From Epiperipatus broadwayi (Eukaryota > Onychophora > Udeonychophora > Euonychophora > Peripatidae), in contig JAQFVV010000030.1 of NCBI GenBank assembly GCA_028023455.1, positions 10,465,649 through 10,529,648 on the forward strand: 64,000 nucleotides of DNA, read 5' to 3'. Below the pieces are notes generated by a model. It saw nothing but the letters and a program-made list of their open reading frames with translations. It did no database searches and had not been told where the DNA came from. The position numbers and the translations under genes were made by a program. How positions within the stretch are numbered: position 1 is the stretch's first letter; each line of letters starts with the position of its first letter. Shown here piece by piece: positions 11,149-21,293 of this stretch.

Positions 11149-11200
11149 TTTAGAAGTACTTTCGACTATACACTTTGTAGTCTTTATCAACTATATAACA
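11149..11200 (-). ncRNA. Degenerate hammerhead-like motif, left PLE-1 arm
   Basis: Inverted counterpart of the motif at 13215-13268, with the same stem II (GACUA/UAGUC), GAAA and AGUACU stem III. It lies downstream of the GIY-YIG frame, where the pLTR of the element is expected. Confidence 0.4.
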
Positions 11201-11247
11201 TTGAATAATTAAAACGAGACAACCTTTAACAATACCCATAGTTCAAT

Positions 11248-11892
11248 TCAGATTTCCCACAATTCTGTTATCTTAACATTTGATGACTGGCGATTCATTA
11301 ACATTTGATGATTTCTTGAAATCAACATAGCCTCTTTTATTTTACGTTTATTATGACAATGTTCAATTTGAATAATTTTTATATTTTTATAATCAAATTT
11401 AAATCCATATTGACAAGATTTATTATGATCAAATATAACAGATGATGAAGGTTTATTTACATCTGTTCCATATTGATTCTCTTTTTGAATTCTATTATAT
11501 AAAAGCATATGTTCTTTTATTCTCTTCTCAAATGTACACTTAGATTCACCAATGTATTGTACGCCGCATCCACATATCAATCTATATATAATAGAATTTT
11601 GATTAAACTTTGAATTTTGAATTTTAGAATTATTAAGCAATCTATTTATGTTATTTGTAGAGAAAAAAGCAATATGACACAAACCATTATAAATTTTCCT
11701 AATAAACTTGACCTGCTCATCTGATATAAATGGCATTGAAATCCATTTCATTTTGATATTTTTATTTTTAATTTTATTATAGTGTTGATTTCTTTTAAAT
11801 CCTTTAATAATATTAGCAATTGCATAACAAGTCATTAACAAATAAATGTACATTTTTAATTTTATCACTAGAATATTTGCATAATTTTTCAT
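11248..11892 (-). pseudogene. PLE-1 GIY-YIG endonuclease frame (left copy)
   Basis: The coding frame after the frameshift. The last RT-linker residues (near YAIANIIKGFKRNQHY) are followed by MKWISMPFISDEQVKFIRK, then the GIY-YIG domain. Motifs seen: IIYRLICGCG in the GIY position, VQYIGESKC (YIG), FEKRIKEHML (catalytic Arg region), FDHNKSC, KIKEAML (metal-binding Glu) and NRQSSNVKITELWEI at the C-terminus. Its N-terminal 27 codons overlap the end of the RT frame in another frame, so the listed Met is not a true start. A PLE normally encodes RT and GIY-YIG as one protein. The domain itself looks intact. Confidence 0.85.
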
Positions 11893-12619
11893 TTCGAAAT
11901 AAGAATGATTTCAATCCAGACAGCTTATGACACATAGGTACATGTGATTCATATGGAATAAAACCTCTAGTTTCAATTGGTTTAATTAACATAAGATAAT
12001 CCAAACTGTAATCATTAAGAGTAACTTGAATATCCAAGAATTTTATGGAATTGTATTTCTCTTTAGTTATAACCCATTTTATATCCTTAATCTCATTTAA
12101 TTCATTAAATAAATTGACTATTAATTCTTGTTTTCCACAAATAAAAACATCATCCACATATCTATGATATACTTTAATTTCTTGATATTTCAATTGTTTT
12201 AAAATTTTACTTTCATATGTTGATATAACAAAATTACAAATTTGAGCAACAGCAGGAAGACCCATTGGCCAACCAAAATTCATTTTATAATATTCATTAT
12301 TAAAATTAACATAAATATTTTTATCAATAAACTGCAATACTTTTATAATAAAATTTATAATATCAGACTTTACATTTTTTGAAACAAGAGCATTATAAAT
12401 AATATTAATTGACTCTATTCTATCTATTGATCCATGCATTTCATTTATATCAAAAGTACAAATTGTGTCATGTAAATCTATATTTATATTCTTAATCTTA
12501 TCTACAAAATCAAACGATGATGAAATAGTATATTCTCCAAAACCTAAAATATCTTGAAGTAATAATTCAATATATCTAAATTCAATATATCTACATGTTT
12601 GATAATAATATGCACATAA
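11813..12619 (-). pseudogene. PLE-1 reverse transcriptase (5'-truncated, frameshifted at its end)
   Basis: The frame is open from about 12619, at the inverted-repeat junction, to 11813. It can be read upstream of the Met at 12439. RT motifs in order: FDINEMHGSI (motif A), GWPMGLPAVAQICNFV (motif B region), HRYVDDVFI (motif C, catalytic DD intact), KFLDIQVTL (motif D/E). These are typical of Penelope-like RTs. The protein should continue into the GIY-YIG frame, but a one- or two-base shift around 11850 makes this frame end in VNDLLCNC. The related copy at 9750 reads LNELLSVGYSYNHIYN across the same place. The N-terminal part is missing. Confidence 0.85.
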
Positions 12620-12661
12620 AATTTTAAATCCTTTAATAAAATTAAAAATAAAAATATCAAA

Positions 12662-13165
12662 ATGAAATGGATTTCAATGCCATTTATATCAGATGAGCAG
12701 GTCAAGTTTATTAGGAAAATTTATAATGGTTTGTGTCATATTGCTTTTTTCTCTACAAATAACATAAATAGATTGCTTAATAATTCTAAAATTCAAAATT
12801 CAAAGTTTAATCAAAATTCTATTATATATAGATTGATATGTGGATGCGGCGTACAATACACTGGTGAATCTAAGTGTACATTTGAGAAGAGAATAAAAGA
12901 ACATATGCTTTTATATAATAGAATTCAAAAAGAGAATCAATATGGAACAGATGTAAATAAACCTTCATCAACTGTTATATTTGATCATAGTAAATCTTGT
13001 CAATATGGATTTAAATTTGATTATAAAAATATGAAAATTATTCAAATTGAACGTTGTCATAATAAACGTAAAATAAAAGAGGCTATGTTGATTTCAAGAA
13101 ATCGTCAAATGTTAATGAATCGCCAGTCATCAAATGTTAAGATAACAGAATTATGGGAAATCTGA
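12662..13165 (+). pseudogene. PLE-1 GIY-YIG endonuclease frame (right copy)
   Basis: A plus-strand copy of the endonuclease module, 167 codons from MKWISMPFISDEQVKFIRK to ITELWEI. It differs from the left copy at about six residues; for instance the YIG motif reads YTG (VQYTGESK), which may impair the nuclease. All other motifs (IIYRLICGCG, FEKRIKEHML, FDHSKSC, KIKEAML, NRQSSN) are kept. The arm begins at about 12630 without any RT sequence upstream, so it is a 5'-truncated unit joined in opposite orientation. Confidence 0.85.
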
Positions 13166-13214
13166 ATTGAACTATGGGTATTGTTAAGGGTTGTCTCGTT
13201 TTGATTATTCAACG

Positions 13215-13268
13215 TTATATAGTTGATAAAGACTACAAAGTGTATAGTCGAAAGTACTTCTAAAAGAA
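13215..13268 (+). ncRNA. Degenerate hammerhead-like motif, right PLE-1 arm
   Basis: Fifty nucleotides after the GIY-YIG stop. The core reads UUGAUAAA (consensus CUGAUGA plus one A). Stem II GACUA/UAGUC is perfect, followed by GAAA. The palindromic stem III AGUACU is followed by U, giving a CUU triplet. Stem I retains only about three pairs. The extra A after the core also occurs in family B. Known PLE hammerheads sit in the same place; this one looks decayed. Confidence 0.45.
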
Positions 13269-13318
13269 TATAATTTATATAAATTGTACTGTATTTTGAT
13301 GTATATATTGATTTGTAT

Positions 13319-13380
13319 ATTACATATATTGTGAAACGAATACAGATATCAAACTTTATTTATTATATATATATATATAG
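13319..13380. repeat. TA-rich boundary with TTGTGAAACG motif
   Basis: After the PLE arm come tatattgtgaaacg, a short spacer ending in tttatttatta, and a TA run. The tattgtRAACg boundary resembles those at 29567 and 52370. Confidence 0.4.
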
Positions 13381-13599
13381 TATCATTGTGATTGGTCCTA
13401 GTGATTGGTCCCTAAGCAGAAATTGTATTTTGCTAATCTGGAAATTGATAGACGTTGGCATCAGCTAATTTTTTATTTGTTAATCAATGGGCAGAATCAT
13501 TAATTTTGAATATAACATTGATATTCTTTAGTATATGGAAGATGTTTGAAACTTTTTTCATTATAAATTAAAATTTGAAATATCAGGCACTCATACCTA

Positions 13600-14006
13600 G
13601 AGCTTAATTGTAAAAATAGGGAATTTGAACTCAGTCTTTCAAGTCCCTTCACCATCCACACTGTCTCATACTACTGATACACATGACCACACACATGCAG
13701 AAAAGATAAATAATCACCAATATAATATTTTGTGCTAAACCAACACTCATCAATTGGTCCAGATTATCATCTCCCATACATTTATATAATTAGTGTTCAG
13801 TTTATATTAAGATAGCAAATCCTTTCACTTTAATGGACAGGCTTCAACCTACTCCAATCTCCAACTCTTCAGCTAGATTTAGCACAAAATACATATATTG
13901 GTGACTATTTATCCTTTCTGCATGTGTGTAAACATGTGTATCAATATTATGAGATAGTGTGGATGGTGAAGGGGCTTGGAAGTCTGAGCTCAAATCCCTT
14001 ATATTA
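13600..14006. repeat. tRNA-like SINE family E, inverted pair
   Basis: The left half (13600-13740) is on the minus strand and the right half (about 13880-14006) on the plus. Both contain the block atgagatagtgtgg and a Pol III B-box-like gagttcaaatccc (degenerate, gagctcaaatccc, in the right half). Between them, 13790-13870 is the reverse of the segment seen at about 27250-27340. The tail caggcactcatacc is also found at 27157. Other copies: 27143-27457, 29140-29330 and 58904-59027. Confidence 0.65.
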
Positions 14007-14458
14007 TAAATTAAAATAAAATTTCTATAAAGTTACTAAAGCTTTGTTGGGATACAATTACTTTATGGTTTTAAAAAGGCAATATACAATCGTTTTTTGC
14101 ATTATAAAAAAAAACCAATATGCTACATATTTATCTGAACATCATATTATTTTTACAATAGATTTAGTCTAATGTCCAATGTTGCTAAATATTTAGCCAC
14201 AAAATGTGTATATACTGTTTTCATCTAGGGAGATAACATTATTTTTTTCTAGGGAAAGGGGGAGTAATTTGGCCTTTAATACAAATCAGCAATGTTATTT
14301 TGCTTGTACAGTTTTTATACATATTTGAAATGTATGGATTTAGTATTTAATATTTTTAAACATTTTTCTAATTGGTTATTAAAATAATGATAGAATATTT
14401 GTTTTTGCTTTTTATTTTTTTGTTGTGAAAAAAAATTTTAAAAAAAATTCTATACCAG

Positions 14459-14592
14459 TCATCATCATCAACCATTATCAGTCCACTGCAGAATGAAGGT
14501 CTCTCCAAGTTCCATCCATCTTTTCCAATCTTTAGCTTCTCTTCTCCACATCACCTCTGCACACTTTTTTATTTCATCCATCCATCACGTTT
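14459..14592 (-). pseudogene. RTE-type LINE fragment, extreme C-terminus and tail
   Basis: On the minus strand the frame contains WMDEIKKCAEVMWRREAKD and RWMELGETFILQW, the C-terminal block of RTE-clade ORF2 proteins. It ends in a short (tgatga) tail at 14459-14470. It is the same family as 16638-16945 but more strongly 5'-truncated. Plus-strand open frames here are antisense shadows. Confidence 0.75.
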
Positions 14593-14599
14593 ATATTCA

Positions 14600-15420
14600 A
14601 TACTCTCATAACAAATTTGCAACTAGCTATGTGGTTTTCTATGACAGTATATCTTATTATTTCATTGAAAATTAAATTTTCCTTCCTCACATTTTTGTAA
14701 ACAAATGGATGCCATCATGGAATATATAGTTAAAAAATGCTTTTGTTTATTTAATCTATTCATTCTATTCAGTTGACTTTCTAGTAGTTATTACACTGGC
14801 ATACTTTTGCTACATATTTTCTGACTGAGTGATAGCTGATTATTGATCAATATATGAAAGCCCAAAAAATAATTATAAGAAACAATTGGTAGATAATATA
14901 AATATTATGACTTTAAATTTATTTTTGGTTATTTGGATTATTCTTTTTACCAGAATTATGAGCCAGGCATGTTGAATGATGGGAAAAAACACATACACAT
15001 CTATTACTTGATATAACTGGAGTTTTTATAATTTATTGCAAGATTTGACTTTTGAACATAGATGTATATTTAATATCTGTTCATTTTATTACTCCATTTC
15101 TTTGTCATCTCTTTATTGGCGACTTATTTACAGCTACATTGTATAAACTGAATTTGTAGTACAAACATTTTCCTAATATGAATGGTGCAAGCTTATAGAA
15201 GTGGGCTGCCAAAATATAGTAAATAAAGAATGATTAAAAGCCACTGATCCATTTCACTGATAGCCAAGTTTACAACAAAAGTAATAGTTTTCATAAGTAT
15301 GAATATAATTTATATTTCATTAATTGCTTATCTTTACTTTGACTATTTCAACAACTGTAGTAAATTAAAATATTTATCTTACTATTTAAATACCAGTTAA
15401 ATATTCTACTAGTAGAAGTG
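14600..15420. other. AT-rich non-coding DNA
   Basis: No gene or recognised repeat seen. Confidence 0.5.
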
Positions 15421-15428
15421 AACTAAAT

Positions 15429-15896
15429 CACGGGTGGCCAACTTTTGTGTTCATAAGATCTACTTTTTATTTTTAAAATGTGTTGCGATTGACTTGTTGT
15501 CATAGGTGTAATCTAAGGGAGGTGTGAAATACATACTATTTTTATATATCTATCTACGTAAAAAAATAACATAATTATTTAACGGGCCAATAAACTTATG
15601 TCCAGGGGAATTAGAGCAACATGATTAATTATTAACAATATTTATTAAATCAAATTAGTTACATTAAGTCAAGATTAAAAATATTTTTTTCAATAATGGT
15701 ACGACTTAGTGGACTTCACCTATCTAGAATTGACAAAACATTTAGAATAAAAACAAAAATAACAAAAAAAGTTGAAAATCTTGACTTAATTTGTTTCACT
15801 TGTAACCCAATGACTCTTGCCAGATTGACCTCAGATCTACCAAAATTGACTTCGCAATCGACTGATGGATCATAATCAACTTGTTGGCCACACCTG
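15429..15896. mobile_element. hAT-type DNA transposon remnant (468 bp)
   Basis: Terminal inverted repeats CACGGGTGGCCAAC on the left and GTTGGCCACACCTG on the right. Both match the CAGGGGTGGCCAA-type ends common in hAT elements. An 8-bp TSD flanks it: aactaaat (15421-15428) and atctaaat (15897-15904), 7 of 8 identical. Eight-bp TSDs are a hAT hallmark. The interior has no long open frame, so it is non-autonomous or internally deleted. Confidence 0.75.
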
Positions 15897-16637
15897 ATCT
15901 AAATGACTAATTCCAATTTTATAACTGAGAGCAATTTTGATTAATTTAATTTAAGTAATATGGCAAATAGAATGTCAGATTTTTTTATTATCTGTATTAT
16001 CTTTACATTTTCCCAAAATAAAAGTAAATATTTCATCAGAAATAGATATAAGAATGACTTTATTGGGCCATCTTATCAATGAGCAGCATACGATACTGTT
16101 TTTGGCACTAGGCAAGTGGGCACTTGTTCTGGGCACTGAGCTTAATAACTTTACAATTTATAAAAATTAAATAACTATATTGTGATATCAAATTTGTAAA
16201 CATATTTTTTAAAAATAAAATAAAAATCAAATAAATTTCACCTTTATTCGTCACAAATTTTCAAGTTTTAAAGCAGTTTTTGTTCTTATTGCTAAATTTA
16301 TCAAATTTTATAATTAATCACAAATATAAAACACAAGTATTTTATATTTGCACATATAACAAAAAATAATTTTGTTTGCTGTTTATTATAAAATTTGATG
16401 TTCAATTCAGCATAATGTATAATGGATTTAACACGACAGCCAAGTTTTAGCATATTTCCATGGTAACATGATGTGGTCATGCAAGCTAACAAAATAATAT
16501 GATGAACATAGTAAAAATATACTTTTTATCATAAATTTTTCACTTACATTTTTTATGTTCTGCGCTTGTGTGTACTATTTATTTATTAGCTGATAAAAAT
16601 TTTGTATACAGTTTTATCCTAAAACCATCTTTAAATC

Positions 16638-16945
16638 AATTGGTACTCATCATCATCATCAGATATTATCAACCCACTTCAGAATGAAGATCTCTCCAAG
16701 TTCAATCTATCTTCTCTGATCTTTAGCTTCTCTTCTCCATATCACCCCTGCACACTTTCTTATTTCATCCATCCATCTCAGATGTGGTCTCTTTCTGGGT
16801 CTTTTACAATCTCTTGGAATCCAATTTAAGATTTCAATTGTCCATCTATTATCATCTCTTCTAGCAATATGTCCAGCCCAACTTCATTTCAGTCTTTTAA
16901 TTTTTTTAATGAGGTCAGTAACATTGTTTCTAAATGTTTTTTTAC
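16638..16945 (-). pseudogene. RTE-type LINE fragment, ORF2 C-terminus and tail
   Basis: Minus-strand translation shows the diagnostic C-terminal blocks of RTE-like LINEs: SWAGHIARRDDNRWT, NWIPRDCKRPRKRP, LRWMDEIRKCAGVIWRREA and IELGEIFILKWVDNI. Two Trp codons have become stops (TGG to TGA and TGG to TAG). The fragment ends in a (TGA)n tail, read as tcatcatcatcatc on the plus strand at 16646-16659. The 5' part is lost. The repeat at 14459 is a second, shorter copy in the same orientation. Confidence 0.85.
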
Positions 16946-16949
16946 AAAT

Positions 16950-19270
16950 TGCTGGGGAAAATGAATTGTCTAAAGTGGCAAGATTTTTTTTTTACATAAA
17001 GAATATTTAAATTATGCTAAAAATGGAAAAACAAAAGTAAATGGGAATTCATTCAATTTATTTTTTTATTCTCAGAATTTAATATATTGCACTTGTCAAT
17101 CAATTAAATAAGTGGTTTTCGCAGTGGGTATAATATTATCTACTTTTTGTTATATCCATATATTTGTAATATTGAAAAAGAGATAACGTAGTTTATTAAT
17201 AAAAGCTGACGCATGTATGTATTAGTTTATTACTGTTCTATATTTCTTAAAGAATGCCTTGGTAAGTACTTAGATGCCTAATGCTTTCATTTTATTTTGG
17301 TAAACAAAACTTAATTTACAGAAAATGATATCTATCATACTTAAATATTTTCAAAAGATTTAACTAAAATAAGTAATTATTTTCAGAACATAAGTAAATA
17401 AATTTGTGAAGATAAATTAAATTAAAAAAATTATTTTCTGATAAGTAAATTTTTATTTATAAATAAAATAAATAGAAGGAGAGGAAATTAAATATTTGAA
17501 TAGTTATGAGTGATTCTATAAAGATGAAACAAACAAGCAATCAAATAAAAAATCAATTAGGATAACAAACAAAAAATAAAGTAACCAATATGATAAAGAC
17601 TAATCACAATAAAAGGAATTAACAATTCATTTTATATTGATGATTGTGTTTTCATATATATGTAATAATGGTTAGTCTATTACTGATAATTGATCCACGA
17701 AACTCCCATCAACTAATGATTTTGAATTAGTACATTAAATTCGATGTCACCTAAGTATATAATACATTCAAGGCCATTTAAAAATTTAATCTACATAGTA
17801 GTATGAAAGTTACCTGGCAGATGTTCTAGTCCTGGTTTTTTATAGCACCTTTCACTACTATGTAGATATCTCTTTTAATGTTGATTAGGGCAGGAAAAAA
17901 TATGAAACTCTCTTTATGATTTACCACAATTACTATTGCTCCAATACATAGAAACAACATATAATTCTAATAATAACCAAAATTAGTATTTTATTAACAA
18001 ATGGGTCAAATAAAATTTACTTCCATAACTACAAAGTTGAAGATATAACACAATTATCTCATACAAAATAAACTAACAAGATGAAAATCAATGTTTAATA
18101 ATTCATCATTATAAATGACAGACCATTGATTCTAAATTTCACATTCAATACTGAGATAATCATCTTACTATGAATTAACCCATCTCAACCTGCTACTATA
18201 ATTTCATATTTAACATCTGTATGTATTTCATTATCAAGGATGATTCCAATTTATATAATACATGTATTTCTTCAATCCTTTACAATAATAATATTTTTGC
18301 CTATTTTATCTGAACATAAATGTGCATAATATAACATGACTTATTACTTGATATATACATATTCAAACAAAAGCCTTATCTCCAGACAGGAAATAAAATC
18401 AGTGAGCTCTTATGCATGGAGTTAGAACCATGCATGTACACATTTTAGAATACCATATGACTTAACCATATATCTGGTTTTAATAATAATATTATTCATT
18501 ATCCAATAATAATTCAATCATGTATCCATAAGAAATTAATAATAGTATGTGCATAAAAAATACTTTTCAATAAGTCTTCAATAATAATATGAGCAGTGTT
18601 ATCTGGATAAAAGAGCAATAGAGATATTGATAATCAAGTCAAGATATCATCTCTATTTTATAATAGCTCATATCTTTTATTCATACAACTATTCTTCTCC
18701 TATTTCTTTAGAAGCAATCACTTTAATCATATTTTTCATTTCCATTGAATATTTTTTGTATTGTTTTTTTTATATTTTCTATATTACTTCTTTTATTTTT
18801 ATCATTCCTCTACAGTTTGCATGATCAATGAATATATCATCTCTATTTAATACCTATGTAGAATCATAGTATCTTAACCATTTTCATCAATATTGAGGAA
18901 ATCATTTTCATCCTTTCTAGCTATTTCTTTTCTTCATCTCTAATTTATTGATTTTGATAATGTTCTCTTCTATTTTCTTCATTTCTTTCTTTATTTATTT
19001 ATTCATTCATTTATTTTTTGTCATTAATTTTCTCTTTCCATAATTTCATTATTTCCTCTGCTTTCATTTCTTTGGTAGAAATATTATTTCTTTTTGCCAC
19101 CATTTTTTTTTTAGTTCTTTAACTTTTTTTTAAAATTAGAACTGCTATTTTAGTTTTGTTTTATTTAGTATATCAAAAATATATTAATTTTTTGATGTCA
19201 TAAAATTTTTGGACCCATCAATAGTTACACCTCAAATAATTCTTATATACTCTCTTTTGAGAATTTGATT
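16950..19270. other. AT-rich non-coding DNA
   Basis: No recognised gene. Pyrimidine-rich T/C stretches occur around 18640-19110. A short hairpin at 17789-17867 is listed separately. Confidence 0.5.
17789..17867. repeat. Short inverted repeat
   Basis: Arms atctacatagtagtatgaaag (17789-17809) and ctttcactactatgtagat (17849-17867) pair with two mismatched or unpaired bases around a loop of about 39 nt. No partner copy was noticed. Confidence 0.6.
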
Positions 19271-19284
19271 CTTATATATATATA

Positions 19285-19593
19285 GTTTGTCAAGCTGGAT
19301 TTGAGGACATTTACGTGCCTGATAATTCCATGCTTTCAAATTGATAGAAACATGTTTTATAAGTGGCCTACTTTTGAGTTGGTATTTTAGTTCTAGTTTG
19401 TAGTCTGCCAGCTCTCCACTGACGTGAGTCATAAGCTCGAAACCAGCTGGTCTGGAGGTGAGGATAATGATAGAGATTTTGAATTCTATCTCTTTCAGCA
19501 CCTATAAAAACAAAGTTTGTTTAGAGCTATTGGTAAAGCTCCATCAAGTGATCATAAAATGCAAGCTTAAAAGCAAGTTTCGAAATTTATAAC

Positions 19594-19602
<9 letters not shown>
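19285..19602 (+). mobile_element. Family A element, copy A3 (single arm)
   Basis: Matches the long arm of A1: gaattctatctctttcagc, a gctccatcaagtgatcat segment, and the terminal gcaagtttcgaaatttataacttg hairpin. It is flanked by TA runs at about 19273-19284 and 19605-19624. It is not folded back, so it shows the simple monomer of about 320 bp. The hammerhead is at 19413-19458. Confidence 0.7.
19413..19458 (+). ncRNA. Hammerhead ribozyme motif, family A copy A3
   Basis: Stem I UCUCCA pairs with UGGAGG (one wobble). The core is CUGACGU (consensus CUGANGA; A9 replaced by U). Stem II GAG...CUC has the canonical G10.1-C11.1 closing pair, then GAAA. Stem III ACCAGCUGGU is palindromic, followed by C17 at 19452, giving a GUC cleavage triplet. 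Its stem I differs in sequence from A1 and A2 but remains complementary. Confidence 0.7.
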
Positions 19603-19624
<22 letters not shown>

Positions 19625-20155
19625 GATAACTACATTTATTCTATTTAAATTACTATCTTTATATTGAATGCTATTTAATCCTTATAAATCTTATAATTTT
19701 ATGGTTAATAGGATATTCTCAGCATTGGATACATGAAGCTATATATTTTTCCCTCATTGGAAGAATCAAAGCATAATTGCCAAGTATTAGAAATATTGAG
19801 GTCTAAATTGGCTATTATAGTCTTTTATAAATAATGATCAAATTTATAACTAATTTTGATAGAATAAATATTTTATCTGCTTTATTAAAATTAGCTTAAG
19901 GTATTATCATTTGCTGTAATATTTAATAACTAAGATTTTATATTACGTAATACTTTTATTATTTGTTTTATCTTTGTTTGAAATAAAATGATTTGCGAAT
20001 ACCTCAATGCTGAAAGAAAAGTGAATATAAAAAAAAACTTAGATGTTTAAAAAATGAAGTCTGTAAAAAAAAATTTTCTTGCAGAGGTAGGAGAGTATTA
20101 TTAGTAAGTTGGGTAAATAAAAAAGTAAAATTTTATAACCAGCAAAAAATCTAAA
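19625..20155. other. AT-rich non-coding DNA
   Basis: No recognised features. Confidence 0.5.
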
Positions 20156-20169
20156 ATATCTAACTAGTT

Positions 20170-20267
20170 TTTTTTTTTTTTTCACATATCAAAGCGTTAA
20201 TCGGGGAACGAACCCGGGTTAGCTGCTTGGAAGGTAGCTACGCTAACCACAAGGCCACCAACGCTTG
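20170..20267 (-). mobile_element. tRNA-Gly-headed SINE with TSD
   Basis: The minus strand holds a complete tRNA-Gly-like cloverleaf (20194-20264). The acceptor GCGTTGG pairs with TTAACGC, the anticodon loop contains TCC, and the T-arm has GGGTTCGTTCCC with a B-box-like core. A leader TCAAG precedes it. A tail TTTGATATGTG and A-run follow. The TSD tctaactagtt occurs at 20159-20169 and 20268-20278. The TSD and A-tail show it is a retroposed SINE, not a tRNA gene locus. A sister copy is at 58150-58238. Confidence 0.85.
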
Positions 20268-20279
20268 TCTAACTAGTTA

Positions 20280-20880
20280 ATTGTTATATAACTGACTTTG
20301 TTTAAAATTCTAATTTTAATTCTCAAAGACCACCTAAATAGCTTTTTAAGAATATATGGAATAAAGATAGTAAAAATGATCAAAAAATTGATCAATTTCT
20401 TGATAAATGATACAGTAATTTTTACCCATGTTGGTGAATTCTGGAGTTAAATTATAAATCCAACGCTTTCTTCTATATTGAAATATCAAAGTTTAAAAAA
20501 AGGATTAGAATTTGATTGATTTTATTATTAAAATTTTTAAAATAGTCATTTCTTTATACAAGTTATTATTATTTGTATAACAATAATAAAAAAAAAACCT
20601 TAGTTATAATCAGAATTTTGAAAATATACAAATATGTTATTTAACTGCTATTTATTATATTTTTATAAGCTAAAAATAAAATAAAACCAAATCATAATTA
20701 TAGATTTGTTTATAAATGAAAGCAAATCCAATTAATTTTATTTAATATTATCATCATCATCATCATTATTATATGTTCTGTTAAGATAAAACGCAAGTTA
20801 ATAATATGTGTGTATGCATACTATTTGGGAATTAGCTACATGTAATTTTGCTACATTTAATTTAAAATTATAATAAATAA
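20280..20880. other. AT-rich non-coding DNA with a (CAT)n microsatellite
   Basis: A short tcatcatcatcatcatta run near 20750-20767; nothing else recognised. Confidence 0.5.
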
Positions 20881-20987
20881 GTCAAGAATTGGGGGTCAAG
20901 AGGTCAGTGACGGCTACTTTACAAGCAGTTGTCCCGGGTTAGCGGGTTCGCTACCCGGCTGATGCTATGACACATGAGGAAAAAAAA
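20881..20987 (+). mobile_element. tRNA-Val-like-headed SINE with TSD
   Basis: Leader GTCAAG, then a tRNA-like body (20886-20965). Its anticodon loop TTTACAA reads TAC (Val), closed by ctac/gcag, and the T-arm CGGGTTCGCTACCCG is strong. The body is about 80 nt, longer than a tRNA. The tail TATGACACATGAGG and A-run follow. The TSD is aattataataaata before and aattataacaaata after. The leader and tail resemble those of the tRNA-Gly SINE. Other copies: 26635-26738 and 49275-49385. Confidence 0.8.
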
Positions 20988-21293
20988 TTATAACAAATAA
21001 AACAAGACCAGAATATTAGAAAGTGTTTATAAATAGAGGATTCGGTTAAGTAGAATAGTTTTAACAATTCACACTATTATCTAGTCTTATTTTAGATAAA
21101 ATTTATTGTAAGAAAAGTGGATAAATCTTAGTGAATGTTAAATACTATTTAGTGGATATGCAAGAATAGAAGTACAGCATGTCTGTGCAAGTGGATTGTA
21201 TATTTATTTATATTAATCTGAGATAGTTTTAGAAATATATGTGACCATGCAATCAGATTTTGTATCCTAATAGAAAAAAAACTATTTGTATAG

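Larger units (their letters stand above)
11088..13328. mobile_element. Head-to-head (inverted) Penelope-like element pair, PLE-1
   Basis: Two arms, about 11088-11790 and 12630-13328, are inverted copies of the same 3' part: GIY-YIG region plus 3' flank. Between them lies the RT region of the minus-strand copy. Both outer ends read tgtaatatacaaatcaatata-like and are followed by TA-rich sequence (a long uninterrupted TA run only on the left). The arm proteins differ at about 6 of 167 residues, so the pair formed recently compared with most repeats here. PLE copies often sit as tandem or inverted partial units, so the arrangement fits the family. Neither half is complete: the RT frame is cut at about 12620 and shifted near 11850. 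Confidence 0.85.

Noticed and set aside
14493-14675. Plus-strand frame over the RTE fragment
   Set aside because: It is the antisense of the RTE ORF2 C-terminus on the minus strand.
20194-20264. Functional tRNA-Gly gene
   Set aside because: The cloverleaf is good, but it is flanked by an 11-bp TSD and carries a tail plus A-run, and a similar unit occurs at 58150. It is a SINE.
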